The notes: a model not told the origin generated them from the letters alone. A DNA stretch of 64,000 nt from Vibrio mangrovi (GCF_024346955.1 NZ_AP024883.1:2170001-2234000); one strand, 5' to 3'; shown: positions 24,925 to 34,945, counted from the first letter of the stretch. A program made the numbers and translations.

Positions 24925-27669
24925 CTACTCTCTGATTGGTGGTGGAGCCAGAACTTCCCTATTCCCATTATGACCGGGAGCGCTAACAATACCCTGAGCT
25001 TCCAACTGCTCTACAATTCTGGCAGCCCGGTTGTACCCAATCTTAAAGCGGCGCTGAACCCCGGAAACTGAGCCCCGCCGGGTTTCAACAATGTGTTCTA
25101 CAACCTGATCAAACAAAGGGTCGATGTCCTCGTCATCTTCCATTTGTTCACCCGGAAGTAATGCCTCAGGTCCCTGATCCCCATTGGTAATCTCCGAGAT
25201 ATAGTTTGGTTTTCCTCTGGCCTTCCAGTTATTGACAACAGCATGCACATCATCATCAGAAGCAAACGCACCATGAACCCGAATTGTGTGGCTGGAGCCC
25301 GGAGGCAGATAAAGCATATCTCCCATACCTAACAGAGATTCTGCACCGCCCTGATCCAGAATCGTCCGTGAATCAGTTTTCGTTGAAACCGTAAATGCAA
25401 CACGAGTCGGAATATTGGCTTTAATCAAACCGGTAATCACATCGACAGAAGGACGCTGAGTCGCCAGAATCAGATGAATCCCGGCAGCCCTTGCTTTCTG
25501 AGCTAAGCGAGCGATTAGCTCTTCCACCTTCTTCCCGACAACCATCATCAAATCGGCAAATTCATCCACAATGACCACAATGAATGGTAATTTTTCTAAC
25601 AATGGCGGTGTCTCATCCATACTGTCGCCATCTTTCCAGAGTGGATCGTGAATAGGATGTCCGGCCTTTGCAGCCATATCCAGCTTTTCATTAAATCCTT
25701 TAATATTCCGGACCCCTAAAACAGACATCAGTTTGTACCGACGCTCCATTTCAGCCACACACCAACGCAGTGCATTGGAAGCATCCTTCATATCAGTCAC
25801 AACCTCTGATAGTAGATGAGGAATACCTTCATATACTGAAAGCTCCAGCATCTTCGGGTCAATCATGATAAATCTGACCTCTTCCGGTGTCGCTTTATAC
25901 AGCATACTTAAGATCATCACATTGACACCGACGGACTTCCCGGAACCTGTCGTACCGGCAACGAGTACGTGGGGCATTTTCGCTAAATCTGCAATCACCG
26001 CTTCACCAGCAATATCCTGACCCAGAACGACTGTCGTCGGAGATTTCGATCTTTTAAACCTCTCACTGCTGACAACATCTGACAGATAAACTGTCTGGCG
26101 ACTGAGGTTCGGCAACTCCAGACCAACATAAGGCTTACCCGGAATCACCTCAACAACTCTGACTGCAGCCGCAGATAAGGAACGAGCCAAATCGGTAGAT
26201 AATCCGGAAATCCGGCTGACTTTCACTCCGGGGGCCAAATCGAGTTCAAACCGAGTAATCACAGGGCCGGGATAAATTCCCACAACACTTGCCTGAATCT
26301 TATAGTCCGATAATTTTGCCTCAACCAGCCGAGCCACTTCAGCCAACATCTCCTGATCGATAAAATTTTCTCTTTTCTCGGGGTGATAAAGTAGCTCCAG
26401 AGTCGGTAATGGCTCTGTCGGTGTCGGGAGATCCACGCGATGTTGCACAAGAAAAGGATTCTGTTTTGCTACTTCGGTTTTCTTCGCCTCTGCGACCAAA
26501 TTCTGAAAAGCAACAACATCCTGATCAGACTCATCTTCTATATCGGACTCGTCAGGTTCTTCATCCAACAGATTCAGATCAGAAATTGTTGGTTCACTGT
26601 CACTAATTTCAACATCAAAGGATTCAAATGAGTGACTATACGACTCAGCAACATCCGCGTCTTCCTGCATTGAACCATCATCAAGGTTCTCTTCGGCAAA
26701 ATCATCAGCTTGTTGCGCAACCTTATCCAGCTCTTCTATTGTGGCAGAAAACTGTTTATTCCGTTCAGGTTGGAAACCCTCTTCTTCTGCTACAGAATTC
26801 TGGGAATAATCTTTTACCACCTCTTGATCATTCTGAGGCATGTGAATATTAAACCGACGGGATGGCTCATCAGGAGTGAAATCCTCAACTAGCTGAGATG
26901 TCCTACCCATTTCATCGTGTTCACTCGCCGGCTCCGAAGTTGGCAGACGTTTTTGTATTTCGTTTTCAAGTAAGGCTGCAGATGATTCAGTCTCCGGAGA
27001 GAGAACGACATCCTGGGCATCTTTACGAAACAGAGCCATCATCCTTTGGATTAACTTAATTGCACGATCACCGACCCACTCAACAATCGTCAGCCATGAA
27101 ATACCCGTCAAAAGAGTAAAACCAGCTCCCCAGAGAAACAGGAAAATCAATGTACTTCCCAGTACATTAAATGTAGGCAGCGCCAGACTACTCAGGACAT
27201 CACCAACGACACCACCAGAAGAGAAATACCACAGATCATCGAAATTAATATTGGCCAGGCCACAACTCGTCAATAACAGCATGACAAAACCAAGTAATCG
27301 CGTTCCCCAAAGCATAAAATCGAAAGGCTCGGCTTCATCGCGGCTCCGGAGAATTCCCCAAGCCATCAGGATAATAACAAGAGGTAATGGGTACGCCAGT
27401 GAACCAAAAATAAAGAAAAGTGTATCGGCAATCCAGGCACCGATATATCCTCCGGCGTTATGTAACTCTCCTCCCCAAGCCGTTTGAGACCAGGATGGAT
27501 CAGCAGGGCTGAACGTAAATAGTGCGACGGAGAAGAAAACGGACAGGAGGACAGCCAAAATCAAAACACTTTCTTTCAGCCTCTGAACACCATTTAAACG
27601 AGAAGAAGGAGTTACTTCTGCTCTGGTTTTGATAATGGTTTCGACTTTACTTTTGTTCTCTTTGAACAT
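24925..27669 (-). CDS. ftsK: DNA translocase FtsK
   Basis: FtsK anchors at the septum and pumps chromosome ends toward dif for XerCD recombination. The N-terminus has about four membrane helices, residues 230-430 are an acidic low-complexity linker (DEEPDESDIEDESDQD), and the motor has Walker A GTTGSGKSVG and Walker B IVVIVDEFADLMM. The C-terminal gamma winged helix (RGSVSGVQRRFKIGYNRAARIVEQL) recognises KOPS. I place the start at the ATG at 27667-27669; a TTG at 27673-27675 has a better-spaced AGG and would add two residues. The linker is shorter than in E. coli FtsK. Confidence 0.96.
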   Translation of the reverse strand: MFKENKSKVETIIKTRAEVTPSSRLNGVQRLKESVLILAVLLSVFFSVALFTFSPADPSWSQTAWGGELHNAGGYIGAWIADTLFFIFGSLAYPLPLVIILMAWGILRSRDEAEPFDFMLWGTRLLGFVMLLLTSCGLANINFDDLWYFSSGGVVGDVLSSLALPTFNVLGSTLIFLFLWGAGFTLLTGISWLTIVEWVGDRAIKLIQRMMALFRKDAQDVVLSPETESSAALLENEIQKRLPTSEPASEHDEMGRTSQLVEDFTPDEPSRRFNIHMPQNDQEVVKDYSQNSVAEEEGFQPERNKQFSATIEELDKVAQQADDFAEENLDDGSMQEDADVAESYSHSFESFDVEISDSEPTISDLNLLDEEPDESDIEDESDQDVVAFQNLVAEAKKTEVAKQNPFLVQHRVDLPTPTEPLPTLELLYHPEKRENFIDQEMLAEVARLVEAKLSDYKIQASVVGIYPGPVITRFELDLAPGVKVSRISGLSTDLARSLSAAAVRVVEVIPGKPYVGLELPNLSRQTVYLSDVVSSERFKRSKSPTTVVLGQDIAGEAVIADLAKMPHVLVAGTTGSGKSVGVNVMILSMLYKATPEEVRFIMIDPKMLELSVYEGIPHLLSEVVTDMKDASNALRWCVAEMERRYKLMSVLGVRNIKGFNEKLDMAAKAGHPIHDPLWKDGDSMDETPPLLEKLPFIVVIVDEFADLMMVVGKKVEELIARLAQKARAAGIHLILATQRPSVDVITGLIKANIPTRVAFTVSTKTDSRTILDQGGAESLLGMGDMLYLPPGSSHTIRVHGAFASDDDVHAVVNNWKARGKPNYISEITNGDQGPEALLPGEQMEDDEDIDPLFDQVVEHIVETRRGSVSGVQRRFKIGYNRAARIVEQLEAQGIVSAPGHNGNREVLAPPPIRE

Positions 27670-27734
27670 AACCAACTTTTTGCCTAAACCTCACATCAAG
27701 CATCATACTCAACATGAATGAAAATAAAAACAGC

Positions 27735-27756
27735 CCGAGCGGCCTGGGCCGCTCGG
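27735..27756 (-). terminator. Terminator after lrp
   Basis: GC-rich perfect inverted repeat CCGAGCGGCC/GGCCGCTCGG (27735-27744 and 27747-27756). On the minus strand it runs into GCTGTTTTTATTTT, so it ends the lrp transcript and insulates ftsK. Confidence 0.85.
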
Positions 27757-27843
27757 TTTATTTTGTGATTTAACCATAACACCAGTCAAAACCCAATCAA
27801 CTTAAGTCAGAATACGGAAAGATATTCGAGACTTTCCTTCCGG

Positions 27844-28338
27844 TTAACGTGTTTTGATAACCAACTGATTGGTTTGTTTCACTTCTTCCATTACAACATA
27901 GGTTCGGGTATCGTTCACTCCAGGTAAACGCAACAGCGTATCCCCCAGAAGCTTACGATAAGCCCCCATATCCGATACCCTTGTTTTCAGCAGATAATCG
28001 AAATCACCTGAAACAAGATGACACTCCTGGATATCATCCAGCTTCTGTACCGCCGTATTAAATTGCTCAAATACATCCGGAGCACCACGATTCAATGTAA
28101 TCTCAACAAATACCAGTAACGATGCATCCAGATACTGCGGATTCAGCAGCGCAGTGTACCCGGTAATATAGTTCTGACGCTCAAGTCGTCTCACACGCTC
28201 CAGACAGGGCGTTGGAGACAATCCAACACGTTTGGATAATTCCACATTTGAAATCCGGCCATCTTTCTGCAACTCATTCAAAATGTTGCGATCGATCCGG
28301 TCTAAATCCTTGGACGGCTTTTTATAGTTGTCTGCCAT
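27844..28338 (-). CDS. lrp: Leucine-responsive regulatory protein Lrp
   Basis: Lrp is a global feast/famine regulator of amino acid metabolism. The 164-residue product has the N-terminal helix-turn-helix (DGRISNVELSKRVGLSPTPCLERVRRLE) and the C-terminal RAM effector domain with CHLVSGDFDYLLKTRV. I choose the ATG at 28336-28338 (MADNYKKPSKDLDRID) because AAGGTGG lies seven bases upstream; an ATG two codons earlier overlaps that site. It is divergent from ald, which Lrp-type regulators commonly control. Confidence 0.96.
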   Translation of the reverse strand: MADNYKKPSKDLDRIDRNILNELQKDGRISNVELSKRVGLSPTPCLERVRRLERQNYITGYTALLNPQYLDASLLVFVEITLNRGAPDVFEQFNTAVQKLDDIQECHLVSGDFDYLLKTRVSDMGAYRKLLGDTLLRLPGVNDTRTYVVMEEVKQTNQLVIKTR

Positions 28339-28490
28339 GTTCATTCCACCTTGTTACTTCCTTGCAAAACATACAACAATTTTTTAACACAAAATATCTC
28401 AAGTTACAGGACTATCACTATACTAGTCATATATTCGATATATTATACAAACACCCAGTGAATACAACCAAATACAAACGAGGGTTCAGG

Positions 28491-29618
28491 ATGATTATTG
28501 GTATCCCTAAAGAAATCAAAAACCATGAATACCGTGTAGGCATGATTCCATCTAGTGTGAGAGAAGCAATCTCTCAAGGCCACCAAGTCTATGTTGAAAC
28601 CAACGCCGGTACAGGTATTGGTTTCTCTGACGATGATTACATCGCCGTAGGCGCATCCATTCTTCCTACTGCTGACGATATATTTGCGAAAGCAGAAATG
28701 ATTGTAAAGGTCAAAGAACCTCTGAACGTCGAACGTAAAAAACTACGTAAAGGGCAAATATTATTTACTTATTTACACCTTGCACCAAATTTTCCACAAA
28801 CTGACGAGCTAATCAAGAGTAAAGCTATCTGTATTGCCTATGAAACAGTAAAAGATTCTTTGGGTCATTTACCACTTCTGGCACCAATGTCTGAAATTGC
28901 AGGCCGAATGTCTATCCAGGCAGGCGCGCAATCCCTTGAAAAATCACATGGTGGACAAGGTATTCTCCTTAGTGGTGTCCCCGGTGTTGCCCCCGCAAAA
29001 GTTGTTATTCTCGGTGGCGGTGTTGTTGGAGCAAATGCAGCCAGAATGGCGGTTGGTCTCAGGGCCGATGTCACTGTCATGGATAAAAACATTGAAACAC
29101 TCCGTTTACTGGATAGCGAATTCCGTGGAAGTATCAAACTTGTTTACGCAAATGACGCATCCATCGAGCAGTTTCTATCAGATGCCGATCTAATCATTGG
29201 TGCCGTTCTTGTCCCCGGAGCCACCACACCTAAACTCATCAACAAACAACATCTGGCAATAATGAAACCGGGCTCAGTCATTGTCGATGTCGCTATCGAC
29301 CAAGGCGGATGCGTCGAAACATCCCGGCCAACAACACATGACGCCCCCACGTTTGTCATTGATGATATTGTCCACTATTGTGTGGCCAACATGCCGGGAG
29401 CGGTTGCAAAAACAGCGACGTACGCTCTCAACAATGCCACGCTACCTTATATTCTGAAAATTGCCAGTCTGGGCGTAAAAAAAGCACTCCTGAATGATAA
29501 AGGACTAAGAAACGGCCTGAATGTTATTCATGGTTATGTAACCTGCAAGGAAGTCGCAGACAGCCTGGACCTACTCTATACAGATCCGGTAGAGGCACTG
29601 CAACATCTGACACTCTAA
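28491..29618 (+). CDS. ald: Alanine dehydrogenase
   Basis: Ald catalyses reversible oxidative deamination of L-alanine to pyruvate with NAD. The 375-residue product starts MIIGIPKEIKNHEYRVGM, the diagnostic AlaDH N-terminus, with the substrate region GQILFTYLHLAPN and a Rossmann motif VILGGGVVGANAARMAVGL. A frame extending upstream to 28212 runs antisense into lrp and is rejected; GAGGGTTCAGG sits before the chosen ATG. The divergent lrp gene suggests regulation by Lrp and alanine. It converges on cysB with only 15 bases between stops and no terminator. Confidence 0.96.
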   Translation: MIIGIPKEIKNHEYRVGMIPSSVREAISQGHQVYVETNAGTGIGFSDDDYIAVGASILPTADDIFAKAEMIVKVKEPLNVERKKLRKGQILFTYLHLAPNFPQTDELIKSKAICIAYETVKDSLGHLPLLAPMSEIAGRMSIQAGAQSLEKSHGGQGILLSGVPGVAPAKVVILGGGVVGANAARMAVGLRADVTVMDKNIETLRLLDSEFRGSIKLVYANDASIEQFLSDADLIIGAVLVPGATTPKLINKQHLAIMKPGSVIVDVAIDQGGCVETSRPTTHDAPTFVIDDIVHYCVANMPGAVAKTATYALNNATLPYILKIASLGVKKALLNDKGLRNGLNVIHGYVTCKEVADSLDLLYTDPVEALQHLTL

Positions 29619-29633
29619 AAATACTGAACCGGG

Positions 29634-30608
29634 TTAACGAACGGGTAGATGAATATCCTTAAACATCTCATCGATTTCCTGATTTGATTTTAGCGAAATC
29701 GCCTGTTCCACAACGGGCCGGGTCAGGTGTGGAGCAAAACGTTCCATAAAGTCAAACATATAAGAACGCAGGAATGTCCCCCGCCGGAAACCAATACTGG
29801 TTGTACTCGATCCAAAAATATGGCTGGCGTCAATTGCCACTAAGTCAGCATCACGAACTTGATCGACAGCCATACTGGCAATAACACCAACCCCCATTCC
29901 AATACGGACATAGGTTTTGATCACATCAGCATCAGTCGCTGTAAAGACGACCCTGGGGCTTAATCCTACCCGGTTGAATGCCATATCCAGTTCAGAACGG
30001 CCGGTAAAGCCAAAAACATAAGTCACCAGAGGATAAGTCGCCAGCTCTTCAATTGTCACTTTGTCCCGTTGGGCTAAAGGATGCCCTTTGGGAACTACAA
30101 TGGAACGATTCCAGTGATAACACGGCAACATAATTGCATCCTGATACAGATGCAATGCCTCTGTCGCTATAGCAAAATTGGCAACACCCTTTGCAATAGC
30201 TTCAGACATCTGGCTGGGAGTTCCCTGATGCATATGCAGTGACACTTTAGGATATCTGGCTGTAAACCCTTTAATCACATCCGGCAGAGCATAACGTGCC
30301 TGTGTATGTGTCGTTGAAATGTTAAGCGTACCCATTTCCGGATGAGTATGTTCGCTGGCGACAGCTTTAATACTTTCAACCCGGGAAAGGATTTCTTGTG
30401 AGATTTTGACAATATCTTCTCCGGCAGAAGTCACCTGTGTCAGATGTTTTCCACTCCGTTCAAATATCTGAATCCCAAGCTCATCTTCAAGTAAACGTAC
30501 CTGTTTACTGATTCCCGGTTGAGATGTGTACAAACTTTCGGCAGTAGCTGAAACATTCAGATTATGGTTCACTACCTCTACAATGTATTTTAACTGCTGT
30601 AGCTTCAT
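29634..30608 (-). CDS. cysB: LysR-type regulator CysB
   Basis: CysB activates sulfate assimilation and cysteine synthesis genes in response to N-acetylserine or O-acetylserine. The 324-residue product begins MKLQQLKYIVEVVNHNLNVSATAESLYTSQPGISKQVRLLE, essentially the canonical CysB helix-turn-helix, and has the LysR substrate domain (TTHTQARYALPDVIKGFTARYPKVSL). The start at 30606-30608 is chosen over a longer frame to 30650 because MKLQQLKYIVE is the family N-terminus. Confidence 0.95.
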   Translation of the reverse strand: MKLQQLKYIVEVVNHNLNVSATAESLYTSQPGISKQVRLLEDELGIQIFERSGKHLTQVTSAGEDIVKISQEILSRVESIKAVASEHTHPEMGTLNISTTHTQARYALPDVIKGFTARYPKVSLHMHQGTPSQMSEAIAKGVANFAIATEALHLYQDAIMLPCYHWNRSIVVPKGHPLAQRDKVTIEELATYPLVTYVFGFTGRSELDMAFNRVGLSPRVVFTATDADVIKTYVRIGMGVGVIASMAVDQVRDADLVAIDASHIFGSSTTSIGFRRGTFLRSYMFDFMERFAPHLTRPVVEQAISLKSNQEIDEMFKDIHLPVR

Positions 30609-30911
30609 GTCAACCCCGTTATCCCTGCAGCAAATTAGAAACTTAGTCATTTTATATAATCATTAGTTATAATGCTTAATGAGGGGAATTCATACCCTTT
30701 TCGGTTGCAAGTTGGAAAAATAATTTGAACTTTTCTGCGACCTGAGGCCTCATTCACTAAACAATTAAGCGATTTATTAGAGAATAGTGGGGTATTCATT
30801 GGTAGAACGTGATAAATTTTATTATGCTATATGAACTTACCGCCGGAGACTATTGAACGATTTAATCCTCCGGCTGGTTGAATTCACGATGTAAAGATAG
30901 ATGCAGGAAAT
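30609..30911. other. cysB upstream region
   Basis: About 300 AT-rich bases between the divergent cysB and a small membrane protein gene. Apart from a 10-bp palindrome (TGAGGCCTCA, 30743-30752) I see no gene or strong structure; it should carry both promoters. Confidence 0.5.
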
Positions 30912-31667
30912 ATGAGTATAGGATTGATCATTACCTTGGTTGGCGTATTGCTCCTTCTGATTTTGGGCTACAACATTATGTTGCAGTACAAAGTTAAAGT
31001 CGAAGCAGCAAAAAAACACGAGTCTACTCGTTACGTCGCAATTATTGATGCAACTGAGGATCTTATCGGTAACGCTCATCATATCCCTTTTAGCAAAGAT
31101 TTGCTGCTGTGTCTGAATAACCGGATGTTAGATGCACTGCAAAACATGCATGAGCTGGACCCTAAAAATAAACAACTTGCGCATCGCATCGAAAACATGC
31201 AGAGACAGGTTAAACACCTTCGGGAAAACCACCCTAATCAGGACAGTACAACTTTTAAAACACCGACAAACGACAAGCAGGCAATTACGATGCTTAAGCT
31301 TGTCAAGCGCCTGAGAGATACAATCCGGAGTGAACATAACAAAGGCCGCTTCGATACACAGGCATTTGTTACAGAAAACGCACGTCTGGAAATGATCCAA
31401 ATCCGCATTAACATCGAAAATGTCATCAAGCGGGCAAATGAATCCATCGTTCGGGGACAGCCGGGAACTGCCATACAATTGCTTAAAAAGGGAATTGATG
31501 TCCTCAGTACCAAAAATGATGCTTATTCAAATCAGGCCCGGGAAAAACTACAAACAATGTATGATGAGCTCGAGAATAAACGTCAACAGAAAAAATCTCC
31601 TTTGGAAGGAGATCGCGAGCGGGATGATGATATGGAAGCCCTGTTCGGTGAAAAGAAAAAATGGTAA
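30912..31667 (+). CDS. Conserved single-pass membrane protein of unknown function
   Basis: A 251-residue protein I do not recognise beyond being of a type conserved in vibrios. Residues 4-25 form one hydrophobic helix (IGLIITLVGVLLLLILGYNIML), the next 190 residues are highly charged and helical with coiled-coil character (RIENMQRQVKHLREN, VKRLRDTIRSEHNKG, YDELENKRQQKK), and the C-terminus is acidic then basic (DDDMEALFGEKKKW). The overall shape suggests an inner-membrane anchored cytoplasmic coiled coil. AGGAAAT precedes the ATG. A terminator separates it from miaE. Confidence 0.75.
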   Translation: MSIGLIITLVGVLLLLILGYNIMLQYKVKVEAAKKHESTRYVAIIDATEDLIGNAHHIPFSKDLLLCLNNRMLDALQNMHELDPKNKQLAHRIENMQRQVKHLRENHPNQDSTTFKTPTNDKQAITMLKLVKRLRDTIRSEHNKGRFDTQAFVTENARLEMIQIRINIENVIKRANESIVRGQPGTAIQLLKKGIDVLSTKNDAYSNQAREKLQTMYDELENKRQQKKSPLEGDRERDDDMEALFGEKKKW

Positions 31668-31710
31668 TCAGCATTACCCTGAACATTGTCTATATCTACT
31701 ACAACACAAC

Positions 31711-31733
31711 AGGTCGCTCAGGCGACCTTTTTA
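31711..31733 (+). terminator. Terminator before miaE
   Basis: AGGTCGC (31711-31717) pairs with GCGACCT (31722-31728), loop TCAG, followed by TTTTT. It lies about 44 bases past the unknown membrane protein gene and only about 15 before the miaE start, so miaE may depend on partial read-through. Confidence 0.8.
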
Positions 31734-31746
31734 AATTTTAAATGCC

Positions 31747-32517
31747 ATGACTAACGACCATCAGTATCAATTATTACTTCAACCGATCAATGAGTTCCTG
31801 CAATGTTCTACTCCTGATGAGTGGATTACTGCGGCCAGAAAACCGGAAAACCTGAAAGTCATTCTTATTGATCATCTTTTGTGTGAGCTGAAAGCCGGAC
31901 AGTCAGCAATGTACCTTATCCGCAAATATGCAGTCGATCAGGCAAGTGCATCAGCATTATTGGATTGGTTCAAACCCTATGAAGATTTTGCCTATCGAAG
32001 AGTAGGATCTCTTGTTTCATTAAAGGGTAAGAGTCAGATATCTAAAATGATCATGGCAAAATCCGATTCACCATACAGTCAGGATCTAATTGACAAAATG
32101 GTCTTATTGATCAAAGAAGAACTCCACCACTTTTATCAGGTTCTGGAGATAATGGAGAAAAAAGGAATTGCTTATGAAAATATCCCCGCAGGCCGGTACG
32201 CAAAAGGGCTGTTATCTCAGGTTAAGACCTACGAACCGGACGCACTTATCGATAAGTTAATCATTGGCGCCTATATAGAAGCCCGCTCATGCGAACGTTT
32301 TGCCAAACTTGCTCCCCACATGGATGAAGAAATATCCAGGTTTTATATCTCATTGCTGCGCTCTGAAGCCCGACATTATCAGGACTACCTAACACTGGCC
32401 GAGCAAATTGCTCAAAAAGATATTTCTGAGCGAATCAAACAATTGGGAAAAGTCGAAGCCGAACTAATCCTCACCCCCGATCATAATTTCAAGTTCCACA
32501 GTGGTATTCCCTGCTAA
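31747..32517 (+). CDS. miaE: tRNA-(ms2io6A)-hydroxylase MiaE
   Basis: MiaE is a di-iron monooxygenase that hydroxylates the isopentenyl group of ms2i6A37 in tRNA. The 256-residue product has ferritin-like helices with paired metal ligands: EELHHFYQVLEIM in the second helix and EARSCERFAKLAP and SEARHYQDYL later. Length matches the family. It is flanked by a terminator on each side, so it is probably transcribed alone. Confidence 0.9.
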   Translation: MTNDHQYQLLLQPINEFLQCSTPDEWITAARKPENLKVILIDHLLCELKAGQSAMYLIRKYAVDQASASALLDWFKPYEDFAYRRVGSLVSLKGKSQISKMIMAKSDSPYSQDLIDKMVLLIKEELHHFYQVLEIMEKKGIAYENIPAGRYAKGLLSQVKTYEPDALIDKLIIGAYIEARSCERFAKLAPHMDEEISRFYISLLRSEARHYQDYLTLAEQIAQKDISERIKQLGKVEAELILTPDHNFKFHSGIPC

Positions 32518-32567
32518 AAGTCTCCGGAACAATTTCATCACCAATCACTATCCCATCACAAAGAAAA

Positions 32568-32585
32568 CAGGGGCAGCAGCCCCTG
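32568..32585 (-). terminator. Terminator after pyrF
   Basis: CAGGGGC (32568-32574) pairs with GCCCCTG (32579-32585), loop AGCA. The minus strand continues with TTTTCTTTG, so it ends the lapA-lapB-pyrF transcript; it lies 54 bases past the pyrF stop. Confidence 0.75.
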
Positions 32586-32639
32586 ATATGATAACGTTGT
32601 TGTCGTGAAATGTTGTCTCAGATAGAAGAATGGTCGAGT

Positions 32640-33338
32640 CTATATATGCAGTGATTGATTTATGCGCTCCAGAACCAACGCAGGCTCTTTTGACTGAGTA
32701 ATAGGTCGACCTATGACTAAATAGTCAGAACCGGCTGAAATTGCCTGCTGAGGTGTCATAATCCGGTGTTGATCACCAACATCACTACCTTCCGGTCTGA
32801 TTCCCGGAGTCACAAGTTGAAACGTCTGACCAAACCGTTCTTTCAGTAAGTGGGCTTCCTGAGCAGAGCAGACAACTCCGTCCAGACCTGATTTTTTTGT
32901 CAATTCAGCCAGGCGAAGCACCTGTTCCTGAGGTTCAATATCCAGACCAATACCTGCCAAATCATGCTGAGACATGCTGGTTAATACCGTGACCCCAATC
33001 AATAAAGGTCTTTCAGCGCCATAAGGCTCCAGTATTTCCCGGGCAGCAGTCATCATACGTTCCCCACCACTGGCATGCACATTCACCATCCATACACCCA
33101 ACTCGGCTGCAGCTTTAACTGCTTTTGCGCAAGTATTCGGAATATCGTGAAATTTCAAGTCCAGAAAAACAGAGAAACCACGTTGATGTAATGCACGAAC
33201 AAAATCAGGTCCGAATAATGTGAACATCTCCTTGCCGACTTTCAGGCGACAATGTTGAGGATTAATTTGATCAACAAAACGTAATGCTTCTGACTGATTA
33301 TCATAATCCAGTGCCACAATGACTCTTGGCTCGCCCAT
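32640..33338 (-). CDS. pyrF: Orotidine 5'-phosphate decarboxylase PyrF
   Basis: PyrF performs the last step of UMP synthesis. The 232-residue product has the catalytic DLKFHDIPNT (Asp and Lys) near residue 60 and the C-terminal phosphate-binding segments TPGIRPEG and YLVIGRPIT. The start MGEPRVIVALDYDN has GAGGAG just upstream. It lies after lapB, the conserved gammaproteobacterial order. Confidence 0.97.
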   Translation of the reverse strand: MGEPRVIVALDYDNQSEALRFVDQINPQHCRLKVGKEMFTLFGPDFVRALHQRGFSVFLDLKFHDIPNTCAKAVKAAAELGVWMVNVHASGGERMMTAAREILEPYGAERPLLIGVTVLTSMSQHDLAGIGLDIEPQEQVLRLAELTKKSGLDGVVCSAQEAHLLKERFGQTFQLVTPGIRPEGSDVGDQHRIMTPQQAISAGSDYLVIGRPITQSKEPALVLERINQSLHI

Positions 33339-33387
33339 TTTTTCTCCTCTGTTTTTTATAATTCAATGAATACGACTGGAGAAGTAT

Positions 33388-34560
33388 CTACTCTCCGTCT
33401 AAACCCCGAATGGGTTTTACCTCACCCCAACTCTTACATGACGGACAATGCCAGTATAAAGAGTGAGAAGAGAACCCGCACTTCCGGCAACGGTAGTGGG
33501 GTTTTATTTTCATCTGCTCGCCCACCATGCTTTGGAGTGCCGACAAACTTTCTTTTGCCCGGCCTTCTTCTGCCTCTGCAAGATGATAGTCCATCAACCG
33601 GTAGAAACCTTTCATCGTCGGATTTTTTACCAGTTGCTTGGTCAAAAGATCCAGTGCTGCACCCACCCCTTCATGATGAGCAACCAACTGAGCCAGCATT
33701 AATTCCGCCGAAGCCCCAGCCTGCTGTGCGATACATTTCCTCAGAAAATCAATCAATCCCTGTTCATGACCCGAACGATGGTAACACTCGGCAAGCGTAG
33801 GTAAAACTTCTCCGACATAATCGACATCCTGTTCGAGCACCATTTCCATATAACGAATCGTATTGAGGAAATCTTCTTTTTCCAGATAAAGCTTTCCTAG
33901 TCCAATACTTGCTCTGACACATTTTGGATCTTCCGATAGCGCTTTTTTATATATTTGTATCGCTTTCGTGTCATCCCGCAAAGACTGTGCATCAGCAGCA
34001 AGTTCACACCAGAAGTATGCGATACTCTTGCGCATCTTCTTCCGGCCAAACTTAACTAAAGCATGAGAACATTCAATTGCTTTCAGCCACTCCCGTGTCT
34101 GCTGATAAATTGAAGTTAACTGCAGTAAAGCTGATTCCCGATGCTCGGGCTCATCAACAAGCTGCTCGAAAATCTTCTCAGCTCTATCCAGAAAACCGGC
34201 TGCCATATAGTCTTTTGCCAGTTGTTGAAGCGCAAGATTCTTTTGCTCAATTGTCAGTCCGGAGCGAGAAATCAGATTTTGGTGGATCCGAATGGCCCGA
34301 TCGACTTCACCACGGGAGCGAAATAAATTACCAAGTGCTAAATGTGTATCGATTGTTTCGTCATCAACCTGTAGTAACTCGATAAAATGATCAACAGCTT
34401 TATCCGATTGATCAGATAAAAGCAGGTTGAGTCCCGTGACATATTGACGGGATATTTGGTGGGATTGCTTCTGCTTGTCCTGCTGAGCACTACGATGCCC
34501 CATGTACCAGCCATAGGCGGCAGCAATCGGCAATAACAAGAAGAGTATTTCTAACATCAA
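33388..34560 (-). CDS. lapB: Lipopolysaccharide assembly protein LapB (YciM)
   Basis: LapB is an inner-membrane-anchored TPR protein that coordinates LPS synthesis and delivers LpxC to FtsH. The 390-residue product has one N-terminal helix (MLEILFLLLPIAAAYGWYMGHRSA), about nine TPR-like repeats and a C-terminal rubredoxin-like zinc domain with CRKC and CPSC. It follows lapA by six bases and precedes pyrF. Confidence 0.96.
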   Translation of the reverse strand: MMLEILFLLLPIAAAYGWYMGHRSAQQDKQKQSHQISRQYVTGLNLLLSDQSDKAVDHFIELLQVDDETIDTHLALGNLFRSRGEVDRAIRIHQNLISRSGLTIEQKNLALQQLAKDYMAAGFLDRAEKIFEQLVDEPEHRESALLQLTSIYQQTREWLKAIECSHALVKFGRKKMRKSIAYFWCELAADAQSLRDDTKAIQIYKKALSEDPKCVRASIGLGKLYLEKEDFLNTIRYMEMVLEQDVDYVGEVLPTLAECYHRSGHEQGLIDFLRKCIAQQAGASAELMLAQLVAHHEGVGAALDLLTKQLVKNPTMKGFYRLMDYHLAEAEEGRAKESLSALQSMVGEQMKIKPHYRCRKCGFSSHSLYWHCPSCKSWGEVKPIRGLDGE

Positions 34561-34566
34561 GCTTAC

Positions 34567-34851
34567 TTATCCGATATTCAGTTTCTCTTTTACAACTTTT
34601 TCCTGAGGCTCATTCTTTTTCAACTGTTTATTCAAACGACGAATCTGTAGCTTGGCTCTGAGATGCAAACTACCAAAAATAAGCCACGCAATGGCAAATC
34701 CAGCAACAAAAACCACACCTAAAAGCCAGGATAGATGAAACTCACCTTTTGCCAACAAATAGTTAAATGTGACTACTTCTTGGTTTTGAGCGCCTAGTGC
34801 CAGGGCAATAAGGAAGAGAACGAAAAGAAAAAGAATTTTTAGAACTCTCAT
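34567..34851 (-). CDS. lapA: Lipopolysaccharide assembly protein LapA
   Basis: LapA (YciS) is a small inner-membrane partner of LapB. The 94-residue product has two helices (LKILFLFVLFLIALALGAQN and WLLGVVFVAGFAIAWLIFGS) and a charged C-terminal tail. Length and order lapA-lapB-pyrF match the family. Confidence 0.93.
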   Translation of the reverse strand: MRVLKILFLFVLFLIALALGAQNQEVVTFNYLLAKGEFHLSWLLGVVFVAGFAIAWLIFGSLHLRAKLQIRRLNKQLKKNEPQEKVVKEKLNIG

Positions 34852-34945
34852 AACGGGAAAACCTGCATCAGTTATTGGCAGTCCTGATTATGCAAGAAAA
34901 TTACCATTCATACCATGATAATCGATAATATCGGATTCAAAAAAA

